Source: Tetramitus jugosus
Taxonomy: Eukaryota > Heterolobosea > Eutetramitea > Acrasida > Vahlkampfiidae
NCBI GenBank assembly: GCA_937625935.1
Contig: OW569391.1
Coordinates: 248,001 to 312,000, forward strand
Length of the DNA stretch: 64,000 nucleotides
Direction: 5' to 3'
The notes under the pieces were generated by a model. The model was not told the origin of the DNA and did not search any database. It was given only the letters and a program-made list of their open reading frames with translations. Below are positions 19,505 through 29,778 of the stretch, piece after piece. Numbering within the stretch: position 1 is the first letter of the stretch; every line of letters begins with the position of its first letter. Position numbers and translations under genes: made by a program.

Positions 19505-22500
19505 CTACCACTGAGAGTGATAAGGAGTTCCATTGCCCAGGTATTCATGACCTCTGATACTAGGATCTGAATGTTGTGCCATGCCCACGAATGGAGAATG
19601 CATAGGATTGAATGGGGCAGTCTGTGCCTGTTGCGCTGGCTGTTGTTGTGGTGGTTGAGGGAAGGACGACTGATTGGGTAGTCGCTGAACAGGTCCTTGT
19701 TGTGCATGTGGTGCTCCAAACGGATTCACGCCAAAGAAAGCATTGTACTCGCGTGTTGATTGTTGATGAGGCACCGGTTGCTGTTGCTGCATCCAATTAA
19801 ATGGTACATTCTTCTGTGGACCGTGCATGTGATGCTGCTGTGGCATGGACATCTGGTGGTGAGGATGATGAGGGTGGAAATGGGAAGATTGTTGCTGTGG
19901 GAATACATTTGGCTCGTTCATCCATGGCGTGGCAAACACACTTCCACCACCGAACATGCCACCAGTATTTGGCATAGATGGTTGCTGAGGATGATGCGGA
20001 TTATGGAACATGCTGCCTCCGAACATTTTGTGCTGCTGCATTTGATTATTGAAGGGAGCTTGTTGTGGTTGGTGAGGCATGAAGGCACCGCCATTCGGAT
20101 TCCAGTTAGAGAATTGATTGGTTGCTTGCTGCGGAGGTGGTAATCGATTGAAACTAGCTCCCATATTCACGTGTTCATTAGCAGGGGCGCGTATAGAGTT
20201 GTCAAGCAATTCTGCACGAATACTAGCATTCGGTTTCTCAATTACCTTCTCTTCCAATACAGGCTGAACGGTTACGTGCTTCTTTTCAATCTTAGCTTCA
20301 CCACCTTTGTATACAGAATGTTCTTGGTGTACTTCGAATTGAGACATGGCGGCTTCAGCGATTGTGTCTTGAGGTGTAATCCTCGTGTTGTCAATCTCAA
20401 CAACGAGTTCAGTCTCCTCCGTGTCAATTTTCTCCTTCACCACCTTGGTGTTTTGAACCGTTGATTGACTCTTTGTTGTTGGTGCAGATTTCGATTGTGG
20501 TTCAGACTTTGCAGCCTTCTTTTTTTGTTGTTGCTGCTGTTGTTGAAGTTTCAGCTTCTTTTGCTGCTCTCGCTGTTCAGCCTCCAATCGTTCCTTCTCT
20601 TCGCGCAATAATCTTTTCTCTTCACGATCCCTTTCTTGCTGTTCTCGCAACCTTAATCGTTCTTCTTCCTCCTGCTGTCTCGTTTCCTCTAGTTGCCTCT
20701 TTGCGAGTGCAATCATTTCTTGCTGTGCTCGCTTTTTCTCCTCTTCAAGCTTCTTTTTCTCTGCCTCCTTCTGCTTTTGCAACTTTCGCTCTCTCTCCTT
20801 TTGCTCTTGCAGTTCTTTCTCCTTTCTCTTCTTTTCCTTTTCATCTTCTTTTTTGTTCTTCTTTTGTTGAGTTTTCTTCTGCTTCTTGTCCTTCTTCTGC
20901 TTCTCTTCCTCGTCAATCAGAGCATTTTGCATTTCGAGAGCCAACTTCTCTTTGTATGCCAACACAATTTTCTCATAGAAAATCTTTGCGGCATACATTC
21001 TGAACATTCTTCGACTCTCCCTCCACTTGCTATCTTCTGCGTCCATGTCCAACTCATAGTCCTCATCCTCGGAGTCATCATCATTCTCGTCGTCAGTGTC
21101 TCCGTCGTCTTCATCGTCCTCGTCGTCTTCCTCATCACTAAAAGTCTCACCAATATTCTCCTCGTACATTGTCGTTGTAATCGTGGCAGTGCCATTGGTT
21201 ACTTTTGTGGTCATTTCTGTACATGTAGTCATTGTAGTGCCATTCCGACTCGTTGTCTTGCTCGTTGTCATCACACCGTTTGGAATATCTGTCGTTGTTG
21301 TTGTCACGGCGCCTGCTGAGGCCATTTTCGCACTACTACGGAGAGCAGCTCGTGCGTTCATGGTCGATCTGTTCTGACCCCTGTGCATTGGCTCAGCCAC
21401 ATTTGCGAGAGATTCCAATAGTTTGGTGCTGTTGGAGTCGATTTTTTCCAACCGAAGCAGTATATCGATAATATTGCGCGAATTTTCAGTCATCCAATCC
21501 TCGGTAATCGTAATTGAACCATTGATCATCACCAAATTCGTACCAAAGTTCCAACACATGACATCATCTGAGTTCAAATCATCTGAATGACCGAGATAAC
21601 TCTCGGAGACTGAACTTTGAGAAGAGGACTCTGAATTCGCATCAGACAAATCATCGCCACTCAACACATCCAACGACAAATCATGTATATCGTCATCGTC
21701 CATATCGAACTCTTCTTCAAACACAACAGGAGTCGATTTGTCACCTCCTACTGCCAACTCTCCTGCTGCAGCAGCAGCTGTGGATATCATGGCGTCATCA
21801 GTCGTAGTGAGCGGCTCTCCTGACTGTCTCTGTTGCAATTCCTTCAACTGAGATTTCTGCTGTTGCAGTGCCAATTGTTCCTTTTGTTGCTGCTTGTGCC
21901 TCAATTGCAACTGTTTTTGTTTCTGTTGTAGTTGATAGAGTTTCTTTTGTTGACGAGCGAGTTTTTCTGCCGCGTTCTGAACACTGGCATGCGCATGACT
22001 CATATCAATCTGCAATCCACCGTCCTGCACCTGTTGAATCTGCTTCTGTTGAATCAATTTAATTTTTTGCAATTGTTGCAATTGTTGTTCCTGCTGTTTT
22101 TGAAGAATCATTTGTCTCTGTTGCAACTGCTTGAAATTGACACTTGTTTGAAGCTCTCTTATTTCATATGTTTCCTGCTGTTGTGGTTGCTGTGATTCAT
22201 TGCCACCAGTTGTCACATTGCTTGCTGTCAAAGATGAGTCATTGACAGACACTGTCGAAGACGATGGTGGTGGTGGTTGTAACATGTGAACATGATGTGG
22301 ACATGGAGCTGGTTTTTGTACATGTAGCAATTGATTACCACCAACACCAACACTACCACTAATACTACTACTATTGCTGTTCATGTTGTTGTGAAGATGG
22401 TGATGATGATGATGATGGTGGTGATGATGGTGATGGTGATGATGATGATATGGTGATTGTTGATTCGATGGCATCAATACACTTGTCACTCCATTCTCAA

Positions 22501-23214
22501 GCTTCATCTCCAATTCAGTACAATATTGATGATACAATGATTCGACTTCTCTGTCAATGGCAGCCTTCTTTCGACCACAGACAGTACATGAACAAATATG
22601 TCGATGCTTCTCCTTAATCTTCTTCAATAGTTCACTCTTTTCAATCTTTATAATTTTTTTCTTGTGTTCATTGTTGAGACTGCACCAAAATCGTTTCAAT
22701 TTTTGTGATTCGTTCACTTTTTCTTGTTGTTGACGTTGCATCACTGCTGCCGAGGAATGAGTAAGTGATGATGATATTGTGGTGTGACTACTACTATTGC
22801 TACTACTGTTTGATGATGATGATTTTTTGTTTGTTGTTGTTGTTGCATGACTCGTATTATTCGCAGTGTTTTGTTGTTGTTGTTGCAGTTGTTGTTGTTC
22901 TTTCATGATGGCACTAGCTGCTGGTGTGATCAAATGATTGGTTTGATGATTAAACTGCTGTTGCTGTTGTTGTTGTATCGTCGCATTGGATTTGGTCGAT
23001 GAAGAAGTATTGTTGTTGTTGGTGGATTGTTTTTTTGCCTTTTTCTAAGCATCATCATACAAACATACATATATATGATCATGCGTGTACGATCGTAAAA
23101 GTGAAAAAATGTGAGTTGTTTGTATTCTATCCACAGGTGTATGTATGATGATGCATCAAGCGTGATGATATCACAGTCACCAAAGAAGTAAAGAGAAAAT
23201 CATACCTTGGTCAT
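19505..23214 (-). CDS. NST1-like stress-response protein, very Gln/His-rich
   Basis: A 9-nt first exon (23214-23206, Met-Thr-Lys) joins, over a 161-nt intron (23045-23205, GTATGA/CTTAG), to a large exon 23044-19505, giving 1181-1182 residues starting MTKKKAKKQS. The recognised core near residue 150 is HICSCTVCGRKKAAIDREVE, the CxCxxCGRKK block of fungal NST1. Features in order: poly-Gln/Ser/Thr, NST1 block, an ~18-residue His run, Gln-rich helix, an acidic DE run (about 650), a long charged single alpha helix rich in Lys/Glu/Arg/Gln (about 700-860), and a Pro/Gln/Met/His-rich tail. In yeast NST1 is a negative factor in salt tolerance that interacts with splicing and mRNA-decay proteins. Probably cytoplasmic RNA-granule linked here; that is inference. 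Confidence 0.7.
22382..22452 (-). repeat. CAT/CAC trinucleotide run coding poly-His
   Basis: A run of gat/ggt triplets on the plus strand reads as CAT and CAC on the minus strand and gives about 18 consecutive His residues inside the NST1-like protein. Mixed codons rather than a single repeated triplet argue for selection on the amino acids and against a recent slippage expansion. Confidence 0.8.
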
Positions 23215-23553
23215 GGTTTTTTGTTATTATTGATGTTGATGATTGATTGAAAGCTTTTGAAGAGAGACTATATATCGAATGATTGAAAATATAGACTGGT
23301 TTTTTGGTGTTTGTGCGTGTGTGTGTGTATGGTAGTAGCTACTTAATGAGAAAAAACAACCACTAATCTTGATGGCTGCTGTGAATCAGTGTTGTTCTTG
23401 GCTTTTTGATTATTTTTTGGAGAGAAAGTTTTTTTTGAACAAGATTGGATTGGAACGTCTGGGAGAGAAGGGAGATGTGAGCAAGCTTGTGAGTTTATTC
23501 AAGGCACTTGGCTTTTTGAACACAAAAGAATGTCATCTTCCATTTCAAAGCTA
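23215..23553. other. Spacer upstream of the NST1-like gene
   Basis: 339 nt containing the NST1-like promoter (a GTGTGTGTGT run near 23315-23328) and the 3' flank of the acetyltransferase gene. No supported gene; a 62-residue plus-strand frame here has no family features. Confidence 0.35.
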
Positions 23554-24513
23554 TTAGAGCTTTAACCTCATGAATACTGCCGTTTGGAGGAAAAAGCTAT
23601 TGTAAGCTAAAACACGGATACCACAATACAAAAAATAATATGTCATACCGTCATTGTCGGACTTTCCATTGGGTACCCACTCGACAAATCCGAACTTGTG
23701 ATACAAATTGAGGGCTTCTTGATGCTTCTTGTCAACTATTAATTCTATCATGCTCCGTCCATCTGTTGTAGCAGTGTCGATCGCCCATTGTAATAAATAT
23801 CTTCCTATCCCTTGTTTTCTATACTCTCTGTGGCAATACAACCTCTCCAATCGAACCAAAGGACTATTTGGTTTCGTGTGCTTCAATGAACATGTGGCAA
23901 CAATCTTCTCTGAACGATTCATACCTTCTTGTTGTTCGGCATCCACATGAGTCGAGTCCACGATCACAACAAACTTGCTATTTGTCGATGGGCGAGTAAC
24001 AGAGGAAGCAGTTGCGGAACACTCACTCGACCTTTGTGTCTCACCAATCATAACTTCATTATCCTTGTTGTTCTTGGTTGACTCAGTGGGAACACTCAGA
24101 TTGTAAACCTTTTTGAATGGCTCAGACTTCAAATCCTTCAAATGTTGTCTCCTTCTGACATTGCTTCCGTGAATATCATACTCTTCCAAGATGCCTACAA
24201 TAAGTTCAATAATTTGATCGCAATCCGAAGCTGTAGCGGGCCGTAGCGCTAGCTCCGGAATCAAAATGGCATCTCGCTCTCGGTTGTTCTTAAGGCCATC
24301 ATCTACTTTTGGTCCGGATAATGGTGTTTTTGACCGTTTGACAGACATGGAATGGCTTTCTTCGCTCTTGCCTTCATCCAATTTCCTCTTTTCTGGCATT
24401 GGGTTTTTGCTTTTTGGCTGATCCTCAAAGAGAAGGTGATGGAATGAAAAAAGCTTGGGCGTCTCCTTTTTTTGTGTGTGGCGCAACTTGTGCTTGCTGA
24501 AAGTGTGTATCAT
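23554..24513 (-). CDS. GNAT-family N-acetyltransferase
   Basis: 319 residues from ATG 24513; ATG 24399 (MPEKRK) is an alternative start after a basic, low-complexity leader. The acetyltransferase fold begins near residue 90 (LALRPATASDCDQIIELI). A ~100-residue Ser/Thr/Asn-rich insertion interrupts the fold before LVRLERLYCHREYRKQGIGR, which is motif A (R/QxxGxG/A binds the CoA pyrophosphate). Then come LLQWAIDTA and motif B, ALNLYHKFGFVEW. The 3' end holds a possible 42-nt intron (GTATGA...TTTTAG) whose removal would keep frame and delete MTYYFLYCGIRVL; I cannot decide whether it is used. Substrate unknown. Divergent from the secreted-protein gene with under 100 nt between. Confidence 0.78.
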   Translation of the reverse strand: MIHTFSKHKLRHTQKKETPKLFSFHHLLFEDQPKSKNPMPEKRKLDEGKSEESHSMSVKRSKTPLSGPKVDDGLKNNRERDAILIPELALRPATASDCDQIIELIVGILEEYDIHGSNVRRRQHLKDLKSEPFKKVYNLSVPTESTKNNKDNEVMIGETQRSSECSATASSVTRPSTNSKFVVIVDSTHVDAEQQEGMNRSEKIVATCSLKHTKPNSPLVRLERLYCHREYRKQGIGRYLLQWAIDTATTDGRSMIELIVDKKHQEALNLYHKFGFVEWVPNGKSDNDGMTYYFLYCGIRVLAYNSFFLQTAVFMRLKL

Positions 24514-24608
24514 GTATCTGCGACCTTTACGCTATTTAACTGGAGAATACAATGGTCAATTTTTCAGGATTCTCACCAAACAAAACATATCCTAAACAAA
24601 TCATTAAG

Positions 24609-25169
24609 ATGAAGTCAATCATCGTAATTGCTCTCATTCTAGCTTTCTATGTGTATTCATGCATGGGTACGTGTACTAACTGTGGACCGAATGATGGTTG
24701 CTGCAATGACTTGAATAACAATGGAGGTCGTCCTACTTGTTATAACAAGGCCACCCATCAATGTAACAATGGCAACAGACTCTGTCCTTTGAATTTCCTC
24801 TCCTGTGGACTTGCATGCTATTCACCAGCTAGCTATCAATGTAACAGTGGAAACAAACTTTGTCCAGTCAACTTCCTATCATGCGGAGATGCTTGCTATA
24901 GTCCATCTCAGTATGCTTGTGTCAATGGACAATTGGTCAACCAATGTATCCCTGGAGCTTGTGGACAGTTGCTCTGCTGTCCAGTCAATGGTGGATGCTA
25001 CAATCCAAACCATTTTGCTTGTACCAATGAGGGTCTGTTTGTCAGATGCTTTGGCATTCCTTCAAATGATCCAACCGTTTGTAATGGTCACGGAACATGT
25101 AATGGATTGGATATCTGTGTTTGCAGAGATGGATTCACTGGTCCTAATTGCTTCGTTCCACCTCCTTAA
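24609..25169 (+). CDS. Secreted Cys-rich protein with CBM52-like repeats and an EGF-like end
   Basis: 186 residues from ATG 24609, chosen because it opens a clear signal peptide (MKSIIVIALILAFYVYSCMG); an in-frame ATG at 24552 would bury it. The mature protein has about 30 Cys. Three to four units repeat the pattern LSCGxACYSPxxYxC-NG-LCP, like the short beta-1,3-glucan-binding CBM52 module known from fungal glucanases. The end is one EGF-like unit (CNGHGTCNGLDICVCRDGF). No catalytic domain is present. It probably binds a carbohydrate surface outside the cell or in food vacuoles; that is inference from the module. The CBM52 match is from memory of the pattern. Confidence 0.65.
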   Translation: MKSIIVIALILAFYVYSCMGTCTNCGPNDGCCNDLNNNGGRPTCYNKATHQCNNGNRLCPLNFLSCGLACYSPASYQCNSGNKLCPVNFLSCGDACYSPSQYACVNGQLVNQCIPGACGQLLCCPVNGGCYNPNHFACTNEGLFVRCFGIPSNDPTVCNGHGTCNGLDICVCRDGFTGPNCFVPPP

Positions 25170-25413
25170 GAGAATCAAGTCATTGAACGTGGGATTCAAT
25201 TGTATATAAATGATTGTATCGTGCATAGCTCGAACCTTTTGTTCTGTCCAGAGTCTTTTCTTCAACTTTATTCCGGAGCTAAGCTAAAAAAAACTGGACT
25301 TTCAAATGGTGCATCTCGAATTTTTGGATCAAACAACAACGCGGACGAAAAACACAACAAAAACAAGTTCAATCGAAGAAGATCAAATTTTTACATTATT
25401 ACATCAATAAATC

Positions 25414-26043
25414 ATGTCCACACCTTGCAGAAGAAGACTATTACGTGACTACAAGAAACTAAGAGAAGATCCACCTTCAGGTACGTCGTGTGATCACAAC
25501 ATTATTGACTGCGATTTTTTTTTGTTTGATTTTCTTGTTTGTTTTTCAGTGTTGTGTTGTGATGATTGTTATTTGACTGACTTTTCATTCTCGTTCATTC
25601 TCAATTCCTACATGTCAGGTATCGGAGGCGCACCAAGTGAAGACAATGTTATGCAATGGAAAGCTGTCATTACTGGTCCAGACAGTACACCATGGGAGAA
25701 TGGAACGTTTAAATTGAGCATTGAATTTACGGAAGAGTATCCAAACAAGCCACCAAAGGTGAAGTTTGAAACAAAAATGTTTCATCCAAACATTTATAAC
25801 GATGGAGCCATTTGTTTGGACATTTTACAGAATCAGTGGAGTCCGATCTATGATGTCAGTGCAATTCTAACCAGTATTCAATCACTGTTGACTGATCCGA
25901 ATCCAAACTCGCCAGCGAACAGTGAAGCCGCAAGACTGTACACTGAAAACAGAAAGCTCTATGAGAGGAAAGTGAGAGAGATGGTTGAGAAGAGTTGGGA
26001 GCAGGACGATGAGGAAGATGACGAAGACGATGAAGATGAGTAA
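25414..26043 (+). CDS. RAD6: Ubiquitin-conjugating enzyme E2, RAD6/UBE2A type
   Basis: Two exons, 25414-25480 and 25619-26043, giving 163 residues. The N-terminus [21 protein letters not shown] and the body match RAD6/UBC2/UBE2A, with the HPN tripeptide (MFHPNIY), the catalytic Cys in GAICLDIL and [11 protein letters not shown]. The tail is acidic ([13 protein letters not shown] type), as in budding-yeast Rad6 and unlike the tailless animal enzymes. Known of the family: RAD6 with RAD18 ubiquitinates PCNA in damage tolerance, and with BRE1 ubiquitinates H2B. The intron is 138 nt, a multiple of three and without an in-frame stop, so an unspliced message would encode a 46-residue insertion. The family alignment shows it must be removed. 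Confidence 0.93.
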   Translation: MSTPCRRRLLRDYKKLREDPPSGTSCDHNIIDCDFFLFDFLVCFSVLCCDDCYLTDFSFSFILNSYMSGIGGAPSEDNVMQWKAVITGPDSTPWENGTFKLSIEFTEEYPNKPPKVKFETKMFHPNIYNDGAICLDILQNQWSPIYDVSAILTSIQSLLTDPNPNSPANSEAARLYTENRKLYERKVREMVEKSWEQDDEEDDEDDEDE

Positions 26044-26596
26044 GCCACACTGGTCATGCATGTCAGTCATTAAATTTGATTGCTTCTCAGAAATGCGATG
26101 GATAGCTCGTGTGTGCCTGTCTGCACATGTGCCAACCACCAACTAATCTGACGATGAAAAATCCTCTCTGAAGTGTGATCAAAAACTCTATGATTCCGTG
26201 GCAGAGACTCTATTCATTTGGATTAGTAAACAATTGTAAACTGTAACCTTCTGTGATGCACCTTCCTTGTCTTGATGATGGGCTTCATTGTATTGAATCT
26301 TCATTTTTGTAAAGAGCGGAAATTTTTTGTCCGACATTTCATATTGTAATCTTCATTTTTTCTCTATGACATAAAAAAACACACCAAACAAGCACAGTTC
26401 TTTGGACGCGCATAAAAGCTCATACAGTGAATCAGTAGATCGAGTTCACCAATCAATTTCTATCCATCCAATATTTGTTCTATTCAATAGTTGTCTTTCA
26501 TATCATCATATCTTCATCACCACTACCGTACTACATATTCATAATCAACAGCACACAAATCAATCATAAAAAACAAACGATCATCGTAAACAAAAA
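26044..26596. other. Spacer between RAD6 and LSM14 genes
   Basis: 553 nt, both neighbours on the plus strand. The right half is C/A-rich with poly-A stretches and is probably the LSM14 promoter and 5' UTR; a possible TATA-like cataaaagc lies near 26410. No supported gene. Confidence 0.35.
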
Positions 26597-28080
26597 ATGA
26601 GTTCTCCAACCCAATCACAACAACAAGCGAATGTATCATCAAACAAGGGACCAACTCAACAACAACTACCAATGCAAGGTGGTGTTCGTGGTGCAGTTCC
26701 CCCACAACAACAACCAACTCATCAACCTCAACAAGCTCCAGCAACTGGTGGTGGCATACCATATGTTGGATCTAAAATTAGTTTGATTTCCAAGGCTGAT
26801 ATTAGATACGAAGGAACTTTGTTCAACATTGACGCAATGGCCTCTACTGTCGCATTGAAGGATGGTACGTTTTTTTCTTTGGATCATGTGCTCCATTTTT
26901 TTTTATGTGATCATGATGTCTCTCTTTTATCATCCTGATCTCCATTTTGTTCGCATACGATCACTAACACAATGATTTTTCTTCACATTCCAATGAATGA
27001 CGATGACTATTGTGATGATGATTAGTGCTGATGTTCGGTACTGAAAACAGAAGAGAGACTGATCATATTCCACCATCTGACAGATTGTACAATTACATTG
27101 TTTTCAAGGGATCAGATATCAAGGATTTGACAGTGTGTGAGCCACCAAAGCCAGCTCAACCAGTTCTGCCACAAGCAGGCTACCCTCCATACAATCAACC
27201 TTATATGGGAATGGGACATCCTAGTCAGTATCCTTATGGAAACTACAACCCATACTTTTATGGTCCTGGTGCAGGTGGTGTTCATCAAGGTGTTTTCTAT
27301 CCACCTCAGAATCAAGGTGCATTCTATCCTCCTAATCAACAACAAGCACAGGCACAACAACAACAGCAACCACCATACCCATATGGTGTTCCGCCACAAC
27401 ATGCCAACATTCCTCCACAACACCAGCAGCAACAAGAGAAGCCTTCTTCTCCAACTGCATTGAACCAACAACAACCATCGATGGATCAACCATTCATGGA
27501 GAAGGAGTCAATGGAGAATCAATCTGCCGAAGCAATCTCATCCACTCACGCTCAACAAAATCAACGTAGAACTGGTGGCAGTGGTGCAGGCAGCAAGACT
27601 GGTGGTTACAATGCGCCTAACAGAAGAACTGGCGGCAATAGACCAAGCAAGTCATCGGGCACTGACAAGGCAAAGTTTGATGAAGAGTTCAATTTCGAAA
27701 CAATGAAATCATTGGACAAGGAAGATATTTTGAAGGAAATCAAGGAAAAGAGTCACCATGGTGAAGATGATGAAGACGAGGCTGCTGGAATCACCTCTGC
27801 CTACAACAAGGAATCTTCATTCTTTGACTCACTCAGCACTGACAATGCTGACAAGACTGCTGGCAAGAGAATGTCCAGAATAGAACGTGAAGAACAAAAG
27901 AAGCTTAATATGGAAACATTTGGCGAGAGTGGATCAGATAGAGGTGGTGGCTACCGAAGAGGCGGAAGAGGTGGTCGAGGAGGCCGTGGCGGTATCTCAA
28001 CAAGAGGTGGTAGCGGAAGCGGAAGCAGAGGCGGACGTGGTGGTAGAGGTGGCGGTCGCTTTGGCTCTGATCAACAATAG
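26597..28080 (+). CDS. LSM14/Scd6-family mRNA regulator (P-body protein)
   Basis: Two exons, 26597-26864 and 27026-28080 (intron 161 nt), giving 440 residues. After a Gln/Pro-rich leader comes a divergent LSm domain ([20 protein letters not shown], completed over the splice by VLMFGTENR). Then there is a long Pro/Gln/Tyr-rich linker. The FDF box is [11 protein letters not shown] (about 300). The FFD box is SSFFDSLS and the TFG box LNMETFG. The C-terminus is RGG-rich. This order defines LSM14/RAP55/Scd6/Trailer hitch. Known of the family: binds DDX6/Dhh1 through the FDF-FFD-TFG region and represses translation in P-bodies, with RGG tracts binding RNA or eIF4G. The splice is supported because it lies inside the LSm fold. 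Confidence 0.93.
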
Positions 28081-28657
28081 AGAAATGAACATTGAGAGCA
28101 AGCATTGGAGTAACAATGTATTGCTCCATTTGGAACACATTTCGAAAACGCGAGTGTAAGAGGATAGTGAATCAACTATGGATCAACACCATAGCATGCT
28201 TCTCTCGAGAAGTCGAATGATGCTGGGTGTTTGAACAAGAGATTGCAATCCATAAGGATCGATGAACAATTACTTCACTCGTCGCTGCTGAACTGTGATG
28301 ATATGATGAATAGTACAACAACAAATAATAATGAACAACAACCACAACCTTAAAAAGAAGAACAAGCGTTCACCCATACAACAACTCCATACATAAAAGC
28401 GAACATTTTTGTGCCAACTCGATCAAAATCTGCTTTTTCACTTTAAAAATTCCGCTCTTTTTTCCCATTACAAAATCCGTTAAGAAAGAAACTCTCGATT
28501 TTCCTGGTGTTGTTGAGTTTCTCCACCCTGATTGAAAGCGGAGTGCAAAAATGTCTGTTGAAGCGAACGAGATCTCCTCCCTCAGAGAGAGCTTGTGAAC
28601 AACACACAGCAAAAAAAGCAAAGCACTTGATCTCCACCAACAACAACAACAACAAAC
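28081..28657. other. Spacer between LSM14 and chromodomain genes
   Basis: 577 nt, both neighbours on the plus strand. It holds the LSM14 3' UTR and the promoter of the chromodomain gene, with (caa) runs at the end (28637-28654) just before the ATG. No supported gene. Confidence 0.35.
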
Positions 28658-29641
28658 ATGTCTGATCTATATGAAGTAGAAGCTATTCTTCTCTCTCGTC
28701 CAGCCTCTGCCAAATCACGGAAAAAGGGCAGTATTACACTTGATAAACTGACACCACATGACAAGGAATACTTTATCAAATGGAAGGGATACTCGATCAT
28801 TGAGAGCACATGGGAACCATATGAAAATCTCAAGAATGTCAAGACCATGGTCAGTGAATTCATTGCTCACGATGAGAAAAAATTGGCCAAAAATCCAAAT
28901 TATAAAACAATGATTAGTAATCCACAGTTTGCCTGTGAAGAACTCACTGATAAGCGAAGTGTCAATGGAAGAGATGAGTACCTTGTGAGATGGAAGGACT
29001 TTGAACAGGAGACTTGGGAAGATTGGGGTAATTTGCCTCATGAAGCCATTGCAGAATATGAACAGAAGCGTACGGATGAAGGTGATGTGTACTCTACTAA
29101 GACTACTATCACAAAATCGGCAAGTTTGAATGATGTGCCCATAAATCGTCACCATCATGAAGAAGGAGATGCATCGGAGCAGCAGCAGCAGCACAAGAAG
29201 GAGGACACAGAGTTTGGCGGTGATGACAATGCAATGTTGGATGAAGATTTGCAAGATCAGTTGCGCAACAAGAGGAAACAAGCACCGCCATCGTCCTCTT
29301 CGCCAGCACCATTAGAAAAGAGAAGAAAATTGACAAGGGAGGAGGAGGAAGAAGAAGCAAAGGTGTCGTATTTGAATACAGAGAGAGAAAAGTTGACTTC
29401 TGATGCAGATAAGGCGACATTTGATTTGATTGTAAAGCACCCTTGGGAAGTGAGCAAGATTTTCCAAGAGTCAGCAGGCGGTGTTGCAGTGAGAGCAACT
29501 TATGGAGAATTGAAGCAGGAAAAGTTCCCATTAGAGTTGTTTAGGATTGTTCATCCACAAAAGGTGATTGACTTTTTCCTCGCAAGGACAAAGTTTTCAA
29601 CACCTGGTCGTGCAAGCTTGGGTGCCACTCAACAGCAGTAA
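28658..29641 (+). CDS. HP1-like protein with two chromodomains and a chromoshadow-like end
   Basis: 327 residues, one exon. Chromodomain 1 spans residues ~4-70: YEVEAIL, an ~18-residue basic insertion, then YFIKWKGY and STWEPYENL. The three aromatic-cage positions (Tyr, Trp, Tyr) of methyl-lysine readers are present. Chromodomain 2 spans ~88-140 (FACEELTDKR, DEYLVRWKDF, TWEDWGNL). A His/Gln/Ser-rich acidic linker follows, with a KRRKLTREEEEEE patch. The last 60 residues (FPLELFRIVHPQKVIDFFLA) resemble the HP1 chromoshadow end, which dimerises. Known of the family: HP1 reads H3K9 methylation in heterochromatin, while tandem chromodomains occur in CHD proteins and cpSRP43. There is no helicase here. 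Likely a heterochromatin reader. Confidence 0.82.
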   Translation: MSDLYEVEAILLSRPASAKSRKKGSITLDKLTPHDKEYFIKWKGYSIIESTWEPYENLKNVKTMVSEFIAHDEKKLAKNPNYKTMISNPQFACEELTDKRSVNGRDEYLVRWKDFEQETWEDWGNLPHEAIAEYEQKRTDEGDVYSTKTTITKSASLNDVPINRHHHEEGDASEQQQQHKKEDTEFGGDDNAMLDEDLQDQLRNKRKQAPPSSSSPAPLEKRRKLTREEEEEEAKVSYLNTEREKLTSDADKATFDLIVKHPWEVSKIFQESAGGVAVRATYGELKQEKFPLELFRIVHPQKVIDFFLARTKFSTPGRASLGATQQQ

Positions 29642-29778
29642 GCGAGTTGTGCACATGAATCAACAACCCAGCCCCAGCCCTCTTGAATTGTAAATTTCAA
29701 CCACATTTTTGTAATGAACTCAACCACATCCCCTTAACAAATAAAATTTCTCCCTAATCTATCATTATTTCTTAACCG

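Noticed and set aside
20461-21319. Long hydrophobic plus-strand frames opposite the NST1-like gene
   Set aside because: They are the antisense reading of Lys/Glu/Gln-rich coding DNA, which always gives Leu/Phe/Ser-rich text; no start or splice support.
21096-21377. Ser/Val-rich plus-strand frame resembling membrane segments
   Set aside because: It is antisense to an acidic DE-rich run of the NST1-like protein.
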